Shown here: positions 60,170-64,000 of the stretch, in pieces
Position numbering within the stretch: position 1 is the first letter of the stretch
Layout: each line of letters begins with the position of its first letter
Assembly: GCA_014529385.2 (NCBI GenBank)
Contig: CM043968.1
Span: forward strand, 127,043,018-127,107,017
DNA: 64,000 nt
Direction of reading: 5' to 3'
Source of the DNA: Adiantum capillus-veneris
Lineage: Eukaryota > Streptophyta > Polypodiopsida > Polypodiales > Pteridaceae
The notes under the pieces: generated by a model
Database searches by the model: none
Seen by the model: only the letters and a program-made list of their open reading frames with translations
Told to the model about the DNA's origin: nothing
Translations under genes and position numbers: made by a program

Positions 60170-63100
60170 ATATAGATCTAAGCAAGTATATATAATGAGT
60201 CTTCAAACTAATAATCCAAGGGAAGAGAGTAGCAAGGTCCACTACTTGTCCAAGCTCAGCTCTAGACAACATAGAAAGATGCTAGTTCTACTAATTGTCT
60301 AATTATAGGCATGGAGAAATGATAGAAGGTTGACCACTTGTCCAACCTATCATCTCTAGTAAGATGGGAGGTTTGGCCTTAAGATTCACCATGTAACCAA
60401 CCTATACATCATTGTATTATGAAGAGTAAAAAAGCAAAGCTCCACCACTTGTCCAAGCTAGTTCTAAAATCCACATGGAGATAAGCAAGCTCCACCATTT
60501 GTCGAATCTCTCTTCCATTAAAACATGAAAAAACTCATCTATGTTGTACAGGGGGACTTTTTTCCAAGGTCCACCACTTGTCCAAGCTAGGATCCCTAGT
60601 AGCACGAGTGGTTTGGTCTCAAGATACACCACTTGTACACTCTATGTCATTATATTAAGAAGAACTATGTATTAAGGTCCACCACTTGTCCAACCTATAA
60701 GGTTATATCTTAAATGGTATCCTTTCTCACCACTTGAAATGCCCATGATATGTTTTACACGGGGGTTTCATTCCAAGGTCCACCACTTGTCCAAGCTAAC
60801 TCTATTCAAACATAGAGAGAAGCAAAGGTCCACCACTTGTCCAAGCTAACTCTATTCAAACATAGAGAGAAGCAAAGGTTCACCACTTGTCAAAGCTAGG
60901 CTCCGTTGAAGTATGGAGAGAAGTAACCTCCATCATTTTTCCAAGATAGGTGCCATTCAAACATGGAAAGAATCAAGATCTACCATGTCTCCGAGATTCT
61001 AGGCTCCATTGAAACACCCTAAAACCATGATATTTTGTACATGGGGTGTTTACATTCAAGGTCTACCACTTCTCTAACGTATTATACCTAGTAGCATGAG
61101 TGATTTGGTCTTAAGATTCACCACTTATCCACTCTATGTCATTATATTAAGAATAACTGGGTGTTAAGGTCCACCACTTGTCCAACCTATAAGGGTATAT
61201 CTTAAATGGTATCCTTCACCACTTGTCAAGGTCCATCACCACTTTTCCAACCTATAAGGTTATATCTTGAATGATATTTTTCCTCATCACTTGTAATGTC
61301 CATGCTATGTTTTACAAAGGGGTTTTGTTCCAAGACCCACCACTTGTCCAAGCTAACTCCATTAAAACATAGAGAGAAGCAAAGGTCCACCACTTGTCCA
61401 AGATAGGCTCCATTGAAACATGGAGAGAAGGATGATCCACCATTTCTCCAAGATAGGTTCCATTGAAACATTGAGAGAAGCAATCTCCACCATGTCTCCA
61501 AGCTAGGCTCCATTGAAATACCCTAAACCCATAATTTTGTACATGAGGGGTTTACATTCAAGGTCCACCACTTGTCCAACCTATTATCCCTAGTAGCAAG
61601 AGTGGTTTGGTCTCAAGATTCACCACTTGTACACTCTATGTCATTATATTAAGAAGAAATATGTGTTAAAGTCCACCACTTGTCCAGCCTATAAGGTTAT
61701 ATTTTAAATAGTATCCTTTCTCACCACTTGAAATGCCCATGATATGTTTTACATGGGGGTTTCATTCCAAGGTCCACCACTTGTCCAAGCTAACTCTATT
61801 AAAACATATAGAGAAAGAAAGGTCCACCACTTGTCCAAGCTAGGCTCATTGAAACATGGAGAGAAGGAACCTCCACTGTTTCTCCTAGATAGGCTCCATT
61901 GAAACATGGAGAGAAATAAGCTCCACCATGTCTCCAAGTTGCTAGGCTCCATTGAAATACCCAATACCCATAATTTTTTGTACATGGGGGGTTTACATTC
62001 AAGGTTCACCACTTGTCCAACCTATTATCTCATGATTCACCAATTGTCCACTCTATGTCATTATATTAAGAGGAATTAGGTGTTAAGGTCCACCACTTGT
62101 CCAACCTATAATGTTATAGCTTGAATGGTATTTTTTCTCACCACTTGTAATGCCCATGACATGATTTACATGGGGGTTTTGTTCCAAGGTACACCACTTG
62201 TCCAAGATAAATCTATTGAAACATAGAGAGAAACAAAGGTCCACCACTTTTCCAAGCTAGGCTGCATTGAAACATGGACGTTAATACCAAATTATTTCTA
62301 GTAGCATGAGTGATATTTTGTACATGGGGCGTTTACATTCAAGGTCCACCACTTGTCCAACCTATTTCCCTAGTAGGTTTGGTCCCAATTTCACCACTTA
62401 TCCACTCTATGTCATTATATTAAGAATAATTGGGTGTTAAGGTCCACCACTTGTCCAACCTATAAGGTTATATATTGAATGGTATTTTTTCTCACAACTT
62501 GTAATGCCCATGATATGTTTTACATGGGGTTTTTGTTCCAAGGTCCACCACTTTTCCAAGATAACTCTATTCAAACATAGAGAGAAACAAAGGTCCACCA
62601 CTTGTCCAAGCTAGGCTCCATTGAAACATGGAGAGAATGATGCTGCACCATTTATCCAAGATAGGCTGCATTGAAACATGGAGAGAAGCAAGCTTTACCA
62701 TGTTTCCAAGCTAGGCTCCATTGAAACACTCTAGGGGGTTTTATTTCAAGGCCCACCACTTGTTTAACCTATTATCCCTAGTAGCATGAGTGGTTTGGTT
62801 TCAAGATTCACCACTTGTACACTCTATGTCATTATATTGTGTTAAGGTCCACCACTTGTCCAACCTATAAGGTTATATCTTAAATGGTATCCTTTCTCGC
62901 CACTTGAAATGCCCATGATATGTTTTACATGGGAGTTTCATTCCAAGATCCACCACTTGTCCAAGCTAACCATATTCAAACATAGAGAGAAACAAAGGTC
63001 CACGACTTGTCCAAGCTAGGCTCCATTGAAACATGGAGAGAAGGAACCTCCACCATTTCTCCTAGATAGGCTCCATTAAAACATGGAGAGAAGTAAGTTC

Positions 63101-64000
63101 CACCATGTCTCCAAGATGCTAGGCTCCATTGAAATACGCAAAACCCATGATATTTTGTACATGGGTGATTTACATTCAAGGTCAACCATTTCTCCAACCT
63201 ATTATCCCTAGTAGGTTTGGTCTCACAATTCACCACTTTTCCACTATATGTCATTATAATAAGAGGAATTGGGTGCTAAGGTCCACCACTTGTCCAGCCT
63301 ATAAGGTTATACCTTGAATGGTATTTTTTCTCACCACTTGTAATGCCCATGACATGCTTTACATGGGGGTTTTGTTCCAAGGTTCACCACTTGTCCAAGC
63401 AAATTCTATTGAAACATAGAGAGAAACAAAGGTCCACCACTTTTCCAAGCTAGGCTCCATTGAAACATGGACCTTAATACCAAATTATTCCTAGTAGCAT
63501 GAGTAATATTTTGTACATGGGGGTTTGCATTCAAGGTCCACCACTTGTCCAACGTACTTTTCCTAGTAGGTTTGGTCGCAAGATTCACCACTTGTCCACT
63601 CTATGTCATTATATTAATAATAATTGGGTGTTAAGGTCCACCACTTTTCCAACCTATAAGGTTATATATTGAATGGTATTTTTTCTCACCACTTGTAATG
63701 TCCATGATATGTTTTACATGGGGATTTTGTTCCAAGGTCCACCACTTGTCCAAGCTAAATCTGTTCAAACATAGAGAGAAACAAATGTGCACCACTTGTC
63801 CAAGGTAGGCTCCATTGAAACATGGAGAGAATGATGCTCCACCATTTATCCAAGATAGACTCCATTGAAACATGGAGAGAAGTAAGCTCCACCATGTTTC
63901 CAAGATGCTAGAGTCCATTGAAATACCCAAAACCCCTGATACTTTGTACATGGGGGGTTTACATTCAAGGTCCACCACTTGTCCAACCTATTATCCCTAG
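60170..64000 (-). repeat. Right satellite arm, inverted relative to the main array
   Basis: From about 60235 to the window end the core reads AAGGTCCACCACTTGTCCAA on the plus strand, the reverse complement of the left array. Monomers carry the same companion phrases inverted (CTCCATTGAAACATGGAGAG, GTCATTATATTAAGAA, ACATGGGGGGTTTACATTCA). They match best with the older, gene-proximal part of the left array and are mutually diverged. The minus-strand ORFs such as 61749-62012 and 63631-63978 are repeat by-products. The array continues past the window. Confidence 0.93.

Overview
The window is nuclear DNA from a plant with a repeat-rich genome. It contains Ty3/gypsy and CACTA transposons, spliced genes with GT-AG introns, long CT/GA microsatellites, and an LTR with a tRNA-Asp type primer site. 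A non-seed plant such as a fern is plausible, but the sequence does not prove it. There are no bacterial operons. Most long ORFs are parts of transposable elements, and many carry stops best explained by C-to-T change.

Layout. 0.5-1.3 kb: Ty3/gypsy reverse transcriptase relic. 4.1-5.8 kb: an array of short palindromes. 5.8-7.4 kb: a broken, spliced, proline-rich gene. 9.4-11.35 kb: a decayed Ty3/gypsy pol. 11.8-14.2 kb: an unrecognised element-like gene relic. 14.3-15.85 kb (minus) and 17.0-18.1 kb (plus): a head-to-head pair. The minus gene is unknown; the plus gene encodes a divergent CENH3/H3-like histone fold with an H3-like N-terminus. A palindromic region with two opposed TATA boxes lies between them. 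18.4-23.65 kb: a CACTA (En/Spm) element with a TNP2 transposase and a clear right end. 23.9-30.33 kb (minus): the 5' part of an LTR retrotransposon (LTR, PBS, gag-protease; no RT or integrase).

30.4-64 kb is the most unusual part. A DUF7869-type, probably transposase-like gene (minus, 33.65 to 30.46 kb) lies head-to-head with a spliced gene (plus, from 51.6 kb). The plus gene joins a ParB/DGQH-like domain, a degenerate DNA-methylase-like domain and, through a phase-matched 2.6-kb intron, a SET domain. An FCP1-like phosphatase exon with a SAP-like C-terminus follows. Between, inside and around these genes lies one satellite family built on the 20-bp core TTGGACAAGTGGTGGACCTT. It runs on the plus strand from 33.7 to 59.8 kb and on the minus strand from 60.2 kb to the window end. 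Flanks of the two arms match as an inverted duplication (51.36-51.50 kb against 60.17-60.33 kb). The arrangement resembles a giant foldback-type element, with long inverted arms of tandem repeats and a chromatin/transcription gene cassette in the middle.

The cassette exons have almost no disabling changes, only one apparent 1-nt shift and one debatable stop. The other element genes each carry stops or shifts. The cassette is therefore the best candidate for a young or still functional and previously undescribed system. Domain names for the ParB-like and methylase-like parts rest on motif reading only.
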